A DNA stretch of 64,000 nt from Phaeobacter bryozoorum (GCF_041893525.1 NZ_CP169068.1), one strand, 5' to 3'; positions 24,666 through 33,478 are shown, counted from the stretch's first letter. Numbers and translations: made by a program. Notes: generated from the letters alone by a model not told the origin.

Positions 24666-26099
24666 TTAGGCCTTTGCCAGTTGCACGCATTTACGGGCCA
24701 GCACATCGGTTGGATCAACGGCCAGCGCCCCCAGTTCGCCGGCGCCTGCCGTCACAAGGATAGGGAGTTCCGTGCAGCCGAGAATGACAGCCTCGGCGCC
24801 GCGCCCAACCAAATGGGAAAAAGCCCGGGTAATCAGCTCCTTGCAGAGACCTTCGGTGTACCCAGCCTTGACGCCGGCCGGGCCGTATATGCACTCCATG
24901 ACCAAGTTTTGATGCTGCTCATCGGGGACGATGTGGCAAAGACCAGCCTCCTCAAGCGCCTGCTGATACAGTCCGCTTCGGATTGTTCCATCGGTGCCGA
25001 GAACCCCGACCGTGCGCGTCCCGGGAGAGCTTTCCCTGATGTGGTCAGTGGCCGCTGCCAGAATACTAATGATCGGAATGCCGAGATGGCGCTGGATACG
25101 ATCGACATAGGCGTGGGCGGTGTTGCAGGGAATGACCAGAATGTCAGCCCCACCGCGTTCCAATTTCTTGCAAGTGGAATAGAGGGCTACTGTCGGATCG
25201 GCTCCTGTTCCCACCAGGTTTTCAGTCCTGTCAGGGATTTGCGGATTTTGTTCGACCAATATCTTGATGTGATCCTGATCACGTGCGGCCTCAGTACCCC
25301 TAACAAGTTTGGAGAGGAAATCCACGGTTGCGGCAGGCCCGACACCGCCAACAACCCCGACTTTAAATCGGCGGCGGTGGTCTGTTTGCGTCTCCTGTAG
25401 CGCGTGCTCTGCATAAATCGCCGCCGTGTCTATGGCTGCCATCCCGTCTGGCAGGTCAAGCTGATCGAGCAGCAGCGGCAACTCAGAAAGCCCGGGCACA
25501 AAAACCGTCGCCCCCTGCTCCGACAGGCTGGCAAGGGCTGCGTTGATAGGTTTCAGCACTTCTTCGCTACGGTTTCCGGCTTTGAAACCGTTGTTGCCAT
25601 AGACCGCTTCCAGAACAACGCATTCCAGCTCCGCAGCGGGATAGACAACCTGTGCATCCACCCCGAACAGGTGCTCGAACAGCCCGTGTTCCCTGACAAA
25701 AGGTGTCGCGATGACACCAATTTTCTCTGGCTGCGGATCCAGCCTTGCAACCGCAGCTGAAATCGCCTCCGTCATGCTGACAAGTTTCAGCTCCAGTTCA
25801 TCCCCCAGTTCCTGCAGGAAACTATGCGTGACAAAACATGGCAGAAGCGCCGCATCACATCCTTCCCGTTCCATGCGGGACAGCGTATCAAATACATAAA
25901 GTTTACGGTGTGTGGGTTTGTAGTCAGGTTCCTTGGGGGAGACTGGTTCGCGCAATGGCTTTTGATGGAAAACCAGCTCCCTGTGATCCTCCTCCGACCT
26001 GACCGGAGTGTTCTGAACAATTCTGTTCAGCAAGTCGGCCCCGGCAAGGGCGCCTAAGCCGCCGACAATTCCCAGACGCAGAGACTTGTTACTGTTCAT
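24666..26099 (-). CDS. tandem-domain aspartate/glutamate racemase-like protein
   Basis: A 477-aa protein made of two Asp/Glu racemase domains (about 1-238 and 245-477), twice the usual single-domain length. Family enzymes interconvert D and L amino acids with two cysteines. The C-terminal domain has both: Cys325 in VIPCNTAHA and Cys442 in ILGCTELPI. The N-terminal domain keeps the first (Cys88 in LLPCFVTHS) but has Leu204 in FVPGLSELPLL where the second should be. So only the second half looks like a full racemase. The ATG overlaps the aspartase stop by 4 bases. Role: probably converts D-aspartate to the L form for aspartase. A hydantoin- or malate-type isomerase is a less likely alternative. 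Confidence 0.85.
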   Translation of the reverse strand: MNSNKSLRLGIVGGLGALAGADLLNRIVQNTPVRSEEDHRELVFHQKPLREPVSPKEPDYKPTHRKLYVFDTLSRMEREGCDAALLPCFVTHSFLQELGDELELKLVSMTEAISAAVARLDPQPEKIGVIATPFVREHGLFEHLFGVDAQVVYPAAELECVVLEAVYGNNGFKAGNRSEEVLKPINAALASLSEQGATVFVPGLSELPLLLDQLDLPDGMAAIDTAAIYAEHALQETQTDHRRRFKVGVVGGVGPAATVDFLSKLVRGTEAARDQDHIKILVEQNPQIPDRTENLVGTGADPTVALYSTCKKLERGGADILVIPCNTAHAYVDRIQRHLGIPIISILAAATDHIRESSPGTRTVGVLGTDGTIRSGLYQQALEEAGLCHIVPDEQHQNLVMECIYGPAGVKAGYTEGLCKELITRAFSHLVGRGAEAVILGCTELPILVTAGAGELGALAVDPTDVLARKCVQLAKA

Positions 26100-27493
26100 T
26101 GGGCTTCCTCCCGCATCTTAGCCTGAAGATGTCTCAGGGCCGTCTCGGCCAATTCTTCCGGTAAGGCCGGCATTGCAGCGGATTGCAGGCTCAGCCCGTT
26201 TGCCTGCGCATATTTAGCAAGTTTGGTTGCGGCCTCATAACCGATCAGGGGGGCGAGCGCGGTCACATGCACAAGACTATTGCTCAGCAGCATCTGGCAT
26301 CTTTCTTCATCTGCTGCGATGCCGTCCACGCAACGGGTTCGCAGCACATTCATTGCACTGGTTAGAGAGCCCATCGTTTCCAGCACCTTGTGGATGATAA
26401 CAGGCTCCATTGCGTTGAGCTGGAACTGGCCTGCTTCGGCGGCCATCGTCACGGTCAGATCGTTTCCGATCGCCTGGTAGCAGACCTGGTTCACCACTTC
26501 CGGGATAACCGGATTTACTTTCCCGGGCATGATGGAGGACCCGGCCTGCACTGCAGGCAGAATGATCTCGCCGATTCCTGCGCGCGGGCCAGAGGACATG
26601 AGGCGCAAATCGTTGCAAATCTTGGACAGTTTGATGCCAACCCGCTTAAGCGTGCTGGAAAACATCACAAAGGCGCCGAGATCAGAGGAGGCTTCTATCA
26701 GGTCCAGGGCCAGTTGTAGTGGTTCGCCCGTGATGTCCCGCAAGTGCGCAACGGCGGTTTCCCCGAAATGTTCGGGCGCATTGATGCCGGTGCCTATCGC
26801 CGTGCCTCCAAGGTTCACTTCGGTAAGAAGGCGGGAAAGGTCGCACAACCGATCGGCGTCCTCATTGATCGTTGTTGCAAACCCCCGGAATTCGGCGCCG
26901 AGCGGCATGGGTACAGCGTCCTGAAGCTGCGTACGGCCGACCTTCATAATATGCTGAAACTCGGTTGCCTTTTGGCCGAACGAATTGGTCAGCCAGTGCA
27001 TAGCCTCGATAAGAGGGGGAATCCGGGAGAGGACAGCCAGACGGATTGCTGTGGGATAAACGTCGTTTGTGGATTGTGAGCGGTTCACGTCGTCATTCGG
27101 GTGAAGCCGGCTGTAAACGCCAAATTCCACGCCAAGCTTTCTAAGCCCGAGGTTAGCAATGACTTCGTTGGCGTTCATATTGGTCGATGTCCCGGCGCCG
27201 CCCTGCATCACATCGACAACAAACTGATCGTGATGCTCCCCGGTAATAATCTCATCGCAGACGGCGGCAATGGCGGCCGCTTTATCAGCAGGCAAAGCGC
27301 CCAGATCCCGGTTTGCTAGTGCGCAGGCTTTCTTGACCGAGGCCAGTCCGGCGATCAATTCCGGATAGTGGCTGATAGATACGCCAGTTATTGGGAAGTT
27401 TATCAGCGCCCGCTGGGTCTGGCTGCCCCAAGCGGCTGCCAGGGGAACTTCCACAAGGCCGTGGCTGTCGGATTCCATTCTATGTTTGCTCAT
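26096..27493 (-). CDS. aspA: aspartate ammonia-lyase (aspartase)
   Basis: A 465-aa enzyme of the fumarase/aspartase superfamily that deaminates L-aspartate to fumarate and ammonia. The start at 27493 is chosen over the longer frame because AAAGG lies about 9 bases upstream and the family begins near here. Key regions: GAGTSTNMNANEVIANL, the RSQSTNDVYPTAIR loop (139-151), TAIGTGINAPEHF, and the flexible signature loop AGSSIMPGKVNPVIPEVVNQVC with GSSIMPGKVN at 318-327. The IMP-G/A-KVNP-V-IPEVVNQV form and NDLTVTMAAEAGQFQLN favour aspartase over fumarase. First gene of the aspartase-racemase-symporter set, divergent from a LysR gene. Confidence 0.9.
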   Translation of the reverse strand: MSKHRMESDSHGLVEVPLAAAWGSQTQRALINFPITGVSISHYPELIAGLASVKKACALANRDLGALPADKAAAIAAVCDEIITGEHHDQFVVDVMQGGAGTSTNMNANEVIANLGLRKLGVEFGVYSRLHPNDDVNRSQSTNDVYPTAIRLAVLSRIPPLIEAMHWLTNSFGQKATEFQHIMKVGRTQLQDAVPMPLGAEFRGFATTINEDADRLCDLSRLLTEVNLGGTAIGTGINAPEHFGETAVAHLRDITGEPLQLALDLIEASSDLGAFVMFSSTLKRVGIKLSKICNDLRLMSSGPRAGIGEIILPAVQAGSSIMPGKVNPVIPEVVNQVCYQAIGNDLTVTMAAEAGQFQLNAMEPVIIHKVLETMGSLTSAMNVLRTRCVDGIAADEERCQMLLSNSLVHVTALAPLIGYEAATKLAKYAQANGLSLQSAAMPALPEELAETALRHLQAKMREEAQ

Positions 27494-27617
27494 GATCTGG
27501 GGCCTTTCTGCGGTCCGGCTGTACCCGCCTGAAGCGTGGGGCACAGAAACGGGGCTATCGTTGGGCCAAACCTACTGCCGGGCCGTGCCCGCAACTATGA
27601 CAACCAACGCAAGGGCG

Positions 27618-27632
27618 TTGCATTTTTTGCAA
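27618..27632. promoter_or_regulatory. putative LysR box between aspA and its LysR gene
   Basis: TTGCATTTTTTGCAA is a perfect inverted repeat (TTGCA arms, 5-base spacer) preceded by GGGCG, like the site at 24597. It lies 43 bases from the LysR start and 125 bases from the aspA start. Confidence 0.6.
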
Positions 27633-27674
27633 TCAACTCCTAGCATTACTCATTTCTTCAAGCGGAGGAGACAG

Positions 27675-28568
27675 ATGGAGATCGACTGGCTGGAAGATTT
27701 TTTGGCACTGTCCGCTGCAGGGGTATTTGCCCGGGCCGCCGATGCGCGCAACATTAGCCAATCCGCTTTCACGCGGCGGATCAAGAATCTGGAGAACTGG
27801 ACCGGGACACCCCTGTTCGATAGGAGCGTGCATCCGGTCGAGCTCACTGCCGCAGGCAAGGCGTTCAAGCAAACCGCCATCGATACCGTTGCCGCGCTGA
27901 AGCAAACCAAAAGCGATATCCGCGGCCTGTCCCGCCGGGAAGCCTCAGTGCTGGACTTCGTTGCGCTACACACCCTGGCAATTTCTTTTTTTCCCACCTG
28001 GCTGACAGGTATGTCCAGCCATCTAGGCCCCATCAAGTCCAGGCTGGTCGCGGAAAACTTCTCAGGCTGCGCTGAAGCGATATTGAGCGGCAGTGCAGAT
28101 TTCATGCTATGCTATTTTCACCCGGCGGTGCCTACTATTTCGGATGAAAACCGGTATCCGTCCTCAACGATCGCAAAAGACCAGATAATAGCCGTCAGCT
28201 GTGTTGGCGCCGATGGGCGTGTCAAATACAGCTTGGCCGCAGACAACCCGGTTCCGTTTCTGTCCTATCCGCCCGATACTTTTCTGGGTCGGGTCTCCCA
28301 AGTTTGCCTGGAACGGGGTAACCTGGGTGACGCAGTGGAGCCCGTTTACGAAAACTCCGTTGCCGAGGCGCTCAAATCCGCCTGCCTTGCCGGGCTTGGC
28401 GTGGCTTTTCTGCCAGAAAGAGCCGCAGAGCGGGAACTGCAAGACGGCACATTGCACAAGATCAGCAGGCCGGAATACGAATTGGCAATTGAAATTAAGC
28501 TTTACCGTTCAATCGAACGGTCAAGGGCAGAGCTGGAGCGGTTCTGGATGCTGGCCCAGAACCTCTGA
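27675..28568 (+). CDS. LysR family regulator, divergent from aspA
   Basis: A 297-aa LysR regulator beginning MEIDWLEDFLALSAAGVFAR. The start at 27675 has GGAGGAG 5 bases upstream; the open frame extends much further back without support. HTH in the first 60 residues, effector domain about 90-290 with TFLGRVSQVCLERG and LAGLGVAFLPERAA. It is closely related over its full length to the LysR at 28598-29506 (for example DWLEDFLALS-(A/S)-AG-(V/I)-FA and CYxHP…DxRYPS), so the two arose by duplication. Likely regulator of the aspartase operon, by divergent position and the intervening palindrome. Confidence 0.9.
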   Translation: MEIDWLEDFLALSAAGVFARAADARNISQSAFTRRIKNLENWTGTPLFDRSVHPVELTAAGKAFKQTAIDTVAALKQTKSDIRGLSRREASVLDFVALHTLAISFFPTWLTGMSSHLGPIKSRLVAENFSGCAEAILSGSADFMLCYFHPAVPTISDENRYPSSTIAKDQIIAVSCVGADGRVKYSLAADNPVPFLSYPPDTFLGRVSQVCLERGNLGDAVEPVYENSVAEALKSACLAGLGVAFLPERAAERELQDGTLHKISRPEYELAIEIKLYRSIERSRAELERFWMLAQNL

Positions 28569-28597
28569 ATAACTTGCCGAAACAGCCCAGCAATGTG

Positions 28598-29506
28598 CTA
28601 GCGTGCCGGAACGCCAGCACTTTCTGCTAGCTTCCAGAAGCGCTCAACGGATGGGCGGCTTCTTTCGATCGAGCGGTACAGTTTGATGGACATACTGCGT
28701 TCAGAAGCATCGTCGCTGATTCGCACGAGTTTACCGTCATCTAACATCGGCAGTATTGTCATTTTGGGCAGCCAGGCCACTCCCAGTCCTTCCGCACAGG
28801 CTGCTTTCTGAGCCTCAGCCACCGAGTTTTCGCTGCGGATTTCCAGTTTTTCTGCCACCCCAGCCCGCTTGATTGAGATTTCGCTTAGCCGTCCAAGAAA
28901 GCTCTCTGGGGAATAGGCCAGGAAAGGCAGTTTACCTTGCTGGTCGAAACGGTAGAGCGCGTTGCCGGATTTGTCGGTGCCGGACACGGCTACAAGCCTG
29001 TCATCCGCGATCTTGACCGAAGGGTAACGGTCGTCATTGGACATGGTCGCAATGGACGGATGATCATAGCACAGCATGAAATCTGTAGTTCCGGCCATTA
29101 GCGTTTCCACGCAGTCAGAGAAATTCTCAACCGCAAACCTGGTGTTGATCGGGCCTATTGCAGCCGAGATTGTTTTTAGCCACGCAGGGGTGAATGAAAT
29201 GGCAAGTGTATGCAGAGCGGAAATGTTTATTACGTCACCCGCACGCCTTGTAAGCAGTTTCAGGTCTTCACGGGCAAGGCGAAGGGAACACACAGTCTCA
29301 TAGGCTGTTGCTCGAAAGGCTTCTCCCGCTGGTGTCAGAACCACCGGATGCACGCTTCTGTCAAAAAGGTCCGCTCCCACCCAGTGCTCCAGGTTTCTGA
29401 TTCTGCGCGTAAATGCAGACTGACTGATATTTCTGGCATAGGCGGCCTTAGCAAAGATTCCCGCCGAGGACAGCGCCAGGAAATCCTCCAGCCAATCAAT
29501 TTCCAT
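28598..29506 (-). CDS. LysR family regulator, paralog of the previous one
   Basis: A 302-aa LysR regulator, convergent with its paralog at 27675-28568 and 29 bases from it. The start at 29506 has AGGGAGA upstream and matches the paralog's MEIDWLEDF start. HTH at 2-60 (NISQSAFTRRIRNLEHWVGADLFDRSVHPVVLT), effector domain with ESFLGRLSEISIKRAG and AEGLGVAWLPKM. A TTGCAAACTTTGCAT palindrome at 29561 lies just upstream of its start, so it may control itself. No obvious structural gene is adjacent, so its targets are probably the neighbouring aspartate or cysteate genes. Confidence 0.88.
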   Translation of the reverse strand: MEIDWLEDFLALSSAGIFAKAAYARNISQSAFTRRIRNLEHWVGADLFDRSVHPVVLTPAGEAFRATAYETVCSLRLAREDLKLLTRRAGDVINISALHTLAISFTPAWLKTISAAIGPINTRFAVENFSDCVETLMAGTTDFMLCYDHPSIATMSNDDRYPSVKIADDRLVAVSGTDKSGNALYRFDQQGKLPFLAYSPESFLGRLSEISIKRAGVAEKLEIRSENSVAEAQKAACAEGLGVAWLPKMTILPMLDDGKLVRISDDASERSMSIKLYRSIERSRPSVERFWKLAESAGVPAR

Positions 29507-29560
29507 TCCAGTTCTCCCTAGGATGCAATGGAGTGTAGCGGCGAAGGAAGATAGATGGCA

Positions 29561-29575
29561 TTGCAAACTTTGCAT
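29561..29575. promoter_or_regulatory. putative LysR box upstream of the LysR gene at 28598-29506
   Basis: TTGCAAACTTTGCAT, identical in its first 14 bases to the centre of the 24597-24621 palindrome. A second half-like TTGCAAAGTT follows at 29581. It lies 55 bases upstream of the LysR start. Confidence 0.55.
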
Positions 29576-29728
29576 GGTGGTTGCAAAGTTCAGTCTGAGG
29601 TTTCGCCTTTTTCCCCTTGTGCGGACAAAGGGTACACCTCAAATCGCTTTCTCATTGCTGATGCATGATAGTCGGCTTTTCCAGGAGCAAGCGAGGATGA
29701 CGGCTGCCGCTGGCGTTTCAAGCTCCAG

Positions 29729-30622
29729 TCAATCCAGGTCAGCAACTGATTTCCGGAAAAGTGCTCCGCGCGGATTGGACACATGGGTATAAAGAACGAT
29801 ATCCAGTGGCAGACGGCCGTACTCGGGGGAGAGAATGACAGCATCGCCGGAAATGATGTGGTTCTGAATGAGGGAGTGAGGCACCCAAGCGGCGCCGGTT
29901 CCTTCGAGAACCATCTGAGAAATCCCCACCGAAAACGCGCTTTCCACCGTCGACCTACCTATCCAAGCACGTTCAGCCTTGTTTTGATGCAGCGAAACAA
30001 TCTGCCCGAAGAAACTACCGGAAGGATAATCAATGCAGGGAGCATCCGGCGGCAGTATCTGGCCTTCCAAGAGATCATGCCGCAGAGCGCCGCCGACGAC
30101 GGGAAGCAGGGTGTCCCGCCGCCAGACACAACGGTCAACGGTATCGTCAAAAGGCACCTGCGGCAGTTCGCGGTACTCATAGCTCACAAGAACATCGGCT
30201 TCGTGGCGCAAAAACGTTGACATGGCCGATACCTGGTTTTGCGTCCGCAGCCGGATTTGCGGCGTCCGACCGCTGGTGCGGAACTTGCGGAGAATCTCTG
30301 GGACAACAGACACTGACAGCGAGTGCTGCGTCGCCAGCACCAGCGGCTCACCAGTGCCTTCCGAGTTCTTCAGGTGCCCATGCAATTGCCGCAGATGTGC
30401 CAGCAGAGCCCGGATCTGTGGCTCGCTTTGAAGCAAGGTGGGGGACAGTTCTACCCGGTTGGCCTCGCGGGTCAGCAAGTTTTTGCCAATCCAATGTTCC
30501 AAGGCCCGTATGCGCCTGGAAAAGGCCGGTTGTGTTACGTTCCTGCGGGCTGCCGCGGCAGTCAGGCTGCGTTCTTCCAGCAGGATCAGAGCATCTTCTA
30601 AAAGGCGTGTGTCCATACTCAC
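29729..30622 (-). CDS. LysR family regulator, divergent from the second cuyA-like operon
   Basis: A 297-aa LysR protein. HTH in residues 5-62 (LLEDALILLEERSLTAAAARRNVTQPAFSRRIRALEHWIGKNLL), effector domain with YPSGSFFGQIVSLHQ and LEGTGAAWVPHSLI. It is more divergent than the pair at 27675 and 28598 and resembles the cuyA-linked LysR at 16196 in architecture. The 96 bases to the divergent cuyA-like gene contain two palindromes. Likely activator of the cuyA-like/ABC operon, with the effector unknown. Confidence 0.9.
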   Translation of the reverse strand: MSMDTRLLEDALILLEERSLTAAAARRNVTQPAFSRRIRALEHWIGKNLLTREANRVELSPTLLQSEPQIRALLAHLRQLHGHLKNSEGTGEPLVLATQHSLSVSVVPEILRKFRTSGRTPQIRLRTQNQVSAMSTFLRHEADVLVSYEYRELPQVPFDDTVDRCVWRRDTLLPVVGGALRHDLLEGQILPPDAPCIDYPSGSFFGQIVSLHQNKAERAWIGRSTVESAFSVGISQMVLEGTGAAWVPHSLIQNHIISGDAVILSPEYGRLPLDIVLYTHVSNPRGALFRKSVADLD

Positions 30623-30623
30623 C

Positions 30624-30659
30624 CATACAATTTGTATGAGCAGCCTGCAATATTTGCAT
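30624..30659. promoter_or_regulatory. two palindromes between LysR and the second cuyA-like gene
   Basis: CATACAATTTGTATG (30624-30638) is a perfect 7+1+7 inverted repeat next to the LysR start. CTGCAATATTTGCAT (30645-30659) belongs to the TTGC-N7-GCAW type. Together they form a plausible recognition and activation site pair for the divergent promoters. Confidence 0.55.
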
Positions 30660-30718
30660 TATTCAGCAGTTCCTGCAGCGGGTAGCCTTACAAAAGATAC
30701 GCAAAAGGGATAAAATGC

Positions 30719-31792
30719 ATGAACAGCGCAGTGACAGATGACACGACTGCAGCGGATGGCAACCTCATTCTGGTAAAGCGCGCACTTGAGAACTTCCCGC
30801 GCGTGCGGCTGGGCCATATGCTAACTCCGCTGGAGCCACTGGACAGACTGAGCGAAGAACTGGGCGGGCCGCGCATCTGGGTCAAACGCGACGATTGCAC
30901 GGGTCTTGCATCGGGCGGCAACAAGACCCGCAAACTTGAATTCCTGATGGCCGAGGCACTGAAACAGGGTGCAGATACGGTAATCACCCAGGGCGCCACC
31001 CAATCCAACCATGCCCGCCAGACGGCAGCCGCAGCGGCAAAACTGGGCCTGGACTGCCATATCCTTCTGGAGGACCGCACAGGTTCCAATGAAGAGGCCT
31101 ATAATTTCAATGGCAATGTGCTTTTGGACCAGCTGCATGGCGCAACCATCTCCAAGCGGGCTGGCGGCGCCGACATGAATACCGAGATGGAGACCCTGGC
31201 CCAAGCGCTGCAGGATCAGGGCCGCAAGACATACATCATCCCAGGCGGCGGTTCGAACCGCGTTGGCGCATTGGGCTATGTGAATTGCGCCGCCGAACTG
31301 GAGGAGCAGGCCGCGGCGATGGGGCTGAAGATCGGCGCGCTGGTCCATGCCACCGGCAGCTCCGGCACCCAGGCGGGCCTGGTGGCGGGCCTTGCAGGCC
31401 TGGCCAGCGATATTCACCTGCTTGGGATCGGCGTGCGCGCGCCGCAGGAGAAACAGGAAAGCATGGTCTTTGATCTGGCCTGCAAGACCATGGATTACCT
31501 TGGAATGGGGGTTGAAATCGACCGGGCCACGGTTCGGGCGAATTGCGATTATGTGGGGCCAGGCTACGGGCTGCCGACCGAGGGCATGCGCGAGGCCCTT
31601 CTGAAGCTGGCCCGGCTCGAAGGGCTTCTGTTTGATCCGGTCTATTCGGGCAAGGGGCTCGACGGCCTGATCGATCAGGTCCGCAGGGGGTATTTCGACG
31701 GCATGGAGAACATCGTTTTCCTGCACACCGGCGGCAGCGCAGCGCTGTTTGGATACCCCGGTATTTTCGGCCTGCCGGGTTATCAAGCCTGA
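30719..31792 (+). CDS. L-cysteate sulfo-lyase / D-cysteine desulfhydrase paralog
   Basis: A 357-aa PLP enzyme, paralogous over its full length to cuyA at 15057-16073. Conserved: RVRLGHMLTPLEPLDRLSEE, SGGNKTRKLEF with PLP Lys69, QGATQSNHARQTAA, LLEDRTGSNEEAYNFNGNV, IPGGGSNRVGALGY and HATGSSGTQAGL. It differs by an N-terminal extension of about 23 residues. AAGGGA is 8 bases upstream of the ATG at 30719 (another ATG at 30715 is out of frame). It is the first gene of an operon with an acidic-amino-acid ABC transporter. Cysteate is the sulfonate analogue of aspartate, so import by that system and cleavage here is plausible. The substrate remains unproven. Confidence 0.82.
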   Translation: MNSAVTDDTTAADGNLILVKRALENFPRVRLGHMLTPLEPLDRLSEELGGPRIWVKRDDCTGLASGGNKTRKLEFLMAEALKQGADTVITQGATQSNHARQTAAAAAKLGLDCHILLEDRTGSNEEAYNFNGNVLLDQLHGATISKRAGGADMNTEMETLAQALQDQGRKTYIIPGGGSNRVGALGYVNCAAELEEQAAAMGLKIGALVHATGSSGTQAGLVAGLAGLASDIHLLGIGVRAPQEKQESMVFDLACKTMDYLGMGVEIDRATVRANCDYVGPGYGLPTEGMREALLKLARLEGLLFDPVYSGKGLDGLIDQVRRGYFDGMENIVFLHTGGSAALFGYPGIFGLPGYQA

Positions 31793-31826
31793 CGCAAGCA
31801 AAAGACAAATCAACAGGGAGAAAAAC

Positions 31827-32690
31827 ATGGAACTACTGAAACCAGCGGCCGCCTTGGCCTTTGCTTTGGCCCTGGCGGCTCCGGCCTCAGCCCAAGACCG
31901 CACCGGAACTCTGGCCAAGATCGATGCCTCGGGCGAGATCGTCATCGGGCACCGCGAAAGCTCGGTTCCGTTTGCGTATCTGGATGAAAACCAGAAACCG
32001 GTCGGCTATTCGATCGACCTCTGCATGAAGGTGGTTGACGCGGTCTCTGCGGAACTGGGCAAGGAACTGTCGGTCAAATACGTGCCGGTGAACCCGAAGA
32101 CCCGGATCGCGCTGATGGCCAATGGCACCATCGATCTGGAATGCGGCTCAACAACCAACAACCTGACCCGCCAGGAGCAGGTGGAATACCTGCCCACCAC
32201 CTTCATCACCGGAACCAAGCTGATGGTGCGCAAGGACTCGGGTATCAGCTCGGTTGCGGACCTGGACGGCAAGGCCGTTGCCCTGGCGCAGGGCACCACC
32301 AATGAGCGCGCAGTCAAGGCGGCCATTAAAGAACTGGGCCTGGATGTGAAGGTGCTCCCGGTACGCGACCATGCCGAGGGCATGCTGTCGCTGGAAACCG
32401 ACCGTGTGGACGTCTATGCCACCGATCACATCCTCCTGTTCGGGCTGATCGCCAAGTCGAAGACTCCAGACGCATTTGCGGTCGTCGGCGATTTCCTTTC
32501 CTTCGACCCTTATGCGCTGATGGTGCGCCGCGACGACAGCGCCTTTGAACTGATCGGCAAGAAGGCCCTGGCCGAAGTATTCCGCTCGGGTGAGATCAAC
32601 GGGATCTATGCCAAGTGGTTCGATCCGCTGGACGTTGCCCAGACTGACCTGCTGAAGGCCGCATTCCAGCTGAACGCGCTGCCCGAGTAA
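31827..32690 (+). CDS. ABC transporter substrate-binding protein, GltI family
   Basis: A 287-aa periplasmic protein with a signal peptide (about 1-22, ending APASA) and the family-3 binding fold (about 40-270). Sequence such as GEIVIGHRESSVPFAYLDENQKPVGYSIDLCMKVVDAV, NPKTRIALMANGTIDLECGSTTNN and WFDPLDVAQTDLLKAAF is characteristic of the glutamate/aspartate-binding group. GGGAG precedes the ATG. It lies 34 bases after the cuyA-like gene. The operon context suggests an acidic sulfonate amino acid (cysteate) besides or instead of glutamate/aspartate; this is inferred. Confidence 0.9.
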   Translation: MELLKPAAALAFALALAAPASAQDRTGTLAKIDASGEIVIGHRESSVPFAYLDENQKPVGYSIDLCMKVVDAVSAELGKELSVKYVPVNPKTRIALMANGTIDLECGSTTNNLTRQEQVEYLPTTFITGTKLMVRKDSGISSVADLDGKAVALAQGTTNERAVKAAIKELGLDVKVLPVRDHAEGMLSLETDRVDVYATDHILLFGLIAKSKTPDAFAVVGDFLSFDPYALMVRRDDSAFELIGKKALAEVFRSGEINGIYAKWFDPLDVAQTDLLKAAFQLNALPE

Positions 32691-32761
32691 CGGTTTGCCG
32701 CACATGCCGGCCGGGTCATCGCAATTCGAGGGGCCCGGCGGCTTCATCAGGGTATTGAATC

Positions 32762-33478
32762 ATGAATTACAACTGGAACTGGGGTGTCCTCTTTGAAGAG
32801 GAGTACCTGGGCTGGCTGATATCAGGGCTGGGCTGGACCTTTGCGGTCGCGCTTGCAGCCTGGGTGCTGGCTCTGGCCGTGGGCGTGCTTGTCGGCGTCG
32901 GTCGCACGCTGCCGTCACGGCCCGTTGCCGCCCTCTGCACCACCTATGTCGAGCTTTTCCGCAACGTGCCGCTTCTGGTGCAGCTGTTCCTGTGGTACTT
33001 CGTCATGCCCGAAATCGTCCCCGACGATCTGGGCCGCTGGATGAAGCGGGACATGCCCAACCCTGAGTATGTCACGGCTGTAATCGGCCTGGGTCTCTAC
33101 ACCGCCAGCCGCGTTGCGGAACAGGTCCGCGCCGGGATAAACGCCGTCGGCCCCGGCCTGACCAGCGCCGCCTACGCCAACGGCTTCTCCACCGCGCAGA
33201 CCTACCGCTATGTGCTGCTGCCGATTTCCTTCCGGCTTATCGTGCCGCCGATGACCTCCGAGTTCCTGACCATCTTCAAGAACTCTTCGCTGGCGCTGAC
33301 CATCGGCCTGCTGGAACTGACCGCGCAAAGCCAGCAGATCGCCGAATACACCTTTCAGGGGTTTGAGGCCTTTACCGCCGCAACCGTCATCTATGTGGTC
33401 ATTGCGCTTGGTGCGACCGTGATTGCGCAGACCCTTGAAAAATATACCCGGATCCCGGGTTTCGTCGGAAAGGGCTGA
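32762..33478 (+). CDS. ABC transporter permease, GltJ type
   Basis: A 238-aa inner-membrane permease with about five transmembrane helices (GLGWTFAVALAAWVLALAVGVLVGVG …) and the HisM-type EAA loop (NAVGPGLTSAAYANGFSTAQTYRYVLLPISFRLIVPPM). N-terminal NYNWNWGVLFEEEYLGWLISGLGWT is typical of GltJ. It pairs with the next gene to form a heteromeric channel. A 71-base gap separates it from the binding-protein gene, and 3 bases from the next permease. Confidence 0.93.
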   Translation: MNYNWNWGVLFEEEYLGWLISGLGWTFAVALAAWVLALAVGVLVGVGRTLPSRPVAALCTTYVELFRNVPLLVQLFLWYFVMPEIVPDDLGRWMKRDMPNPEYVTAVIGLGLYTASRVAEQVRAGINAVGPGLTSAAYANGFSTAQTYRYVLLPISFRLIVPPMTSEFLTIFKNSSLALTIGLLELTAQSQQIAEYTFQGFEAFTAATVIYVVIALGATVIAQTLEKYTRIPGFVGKG

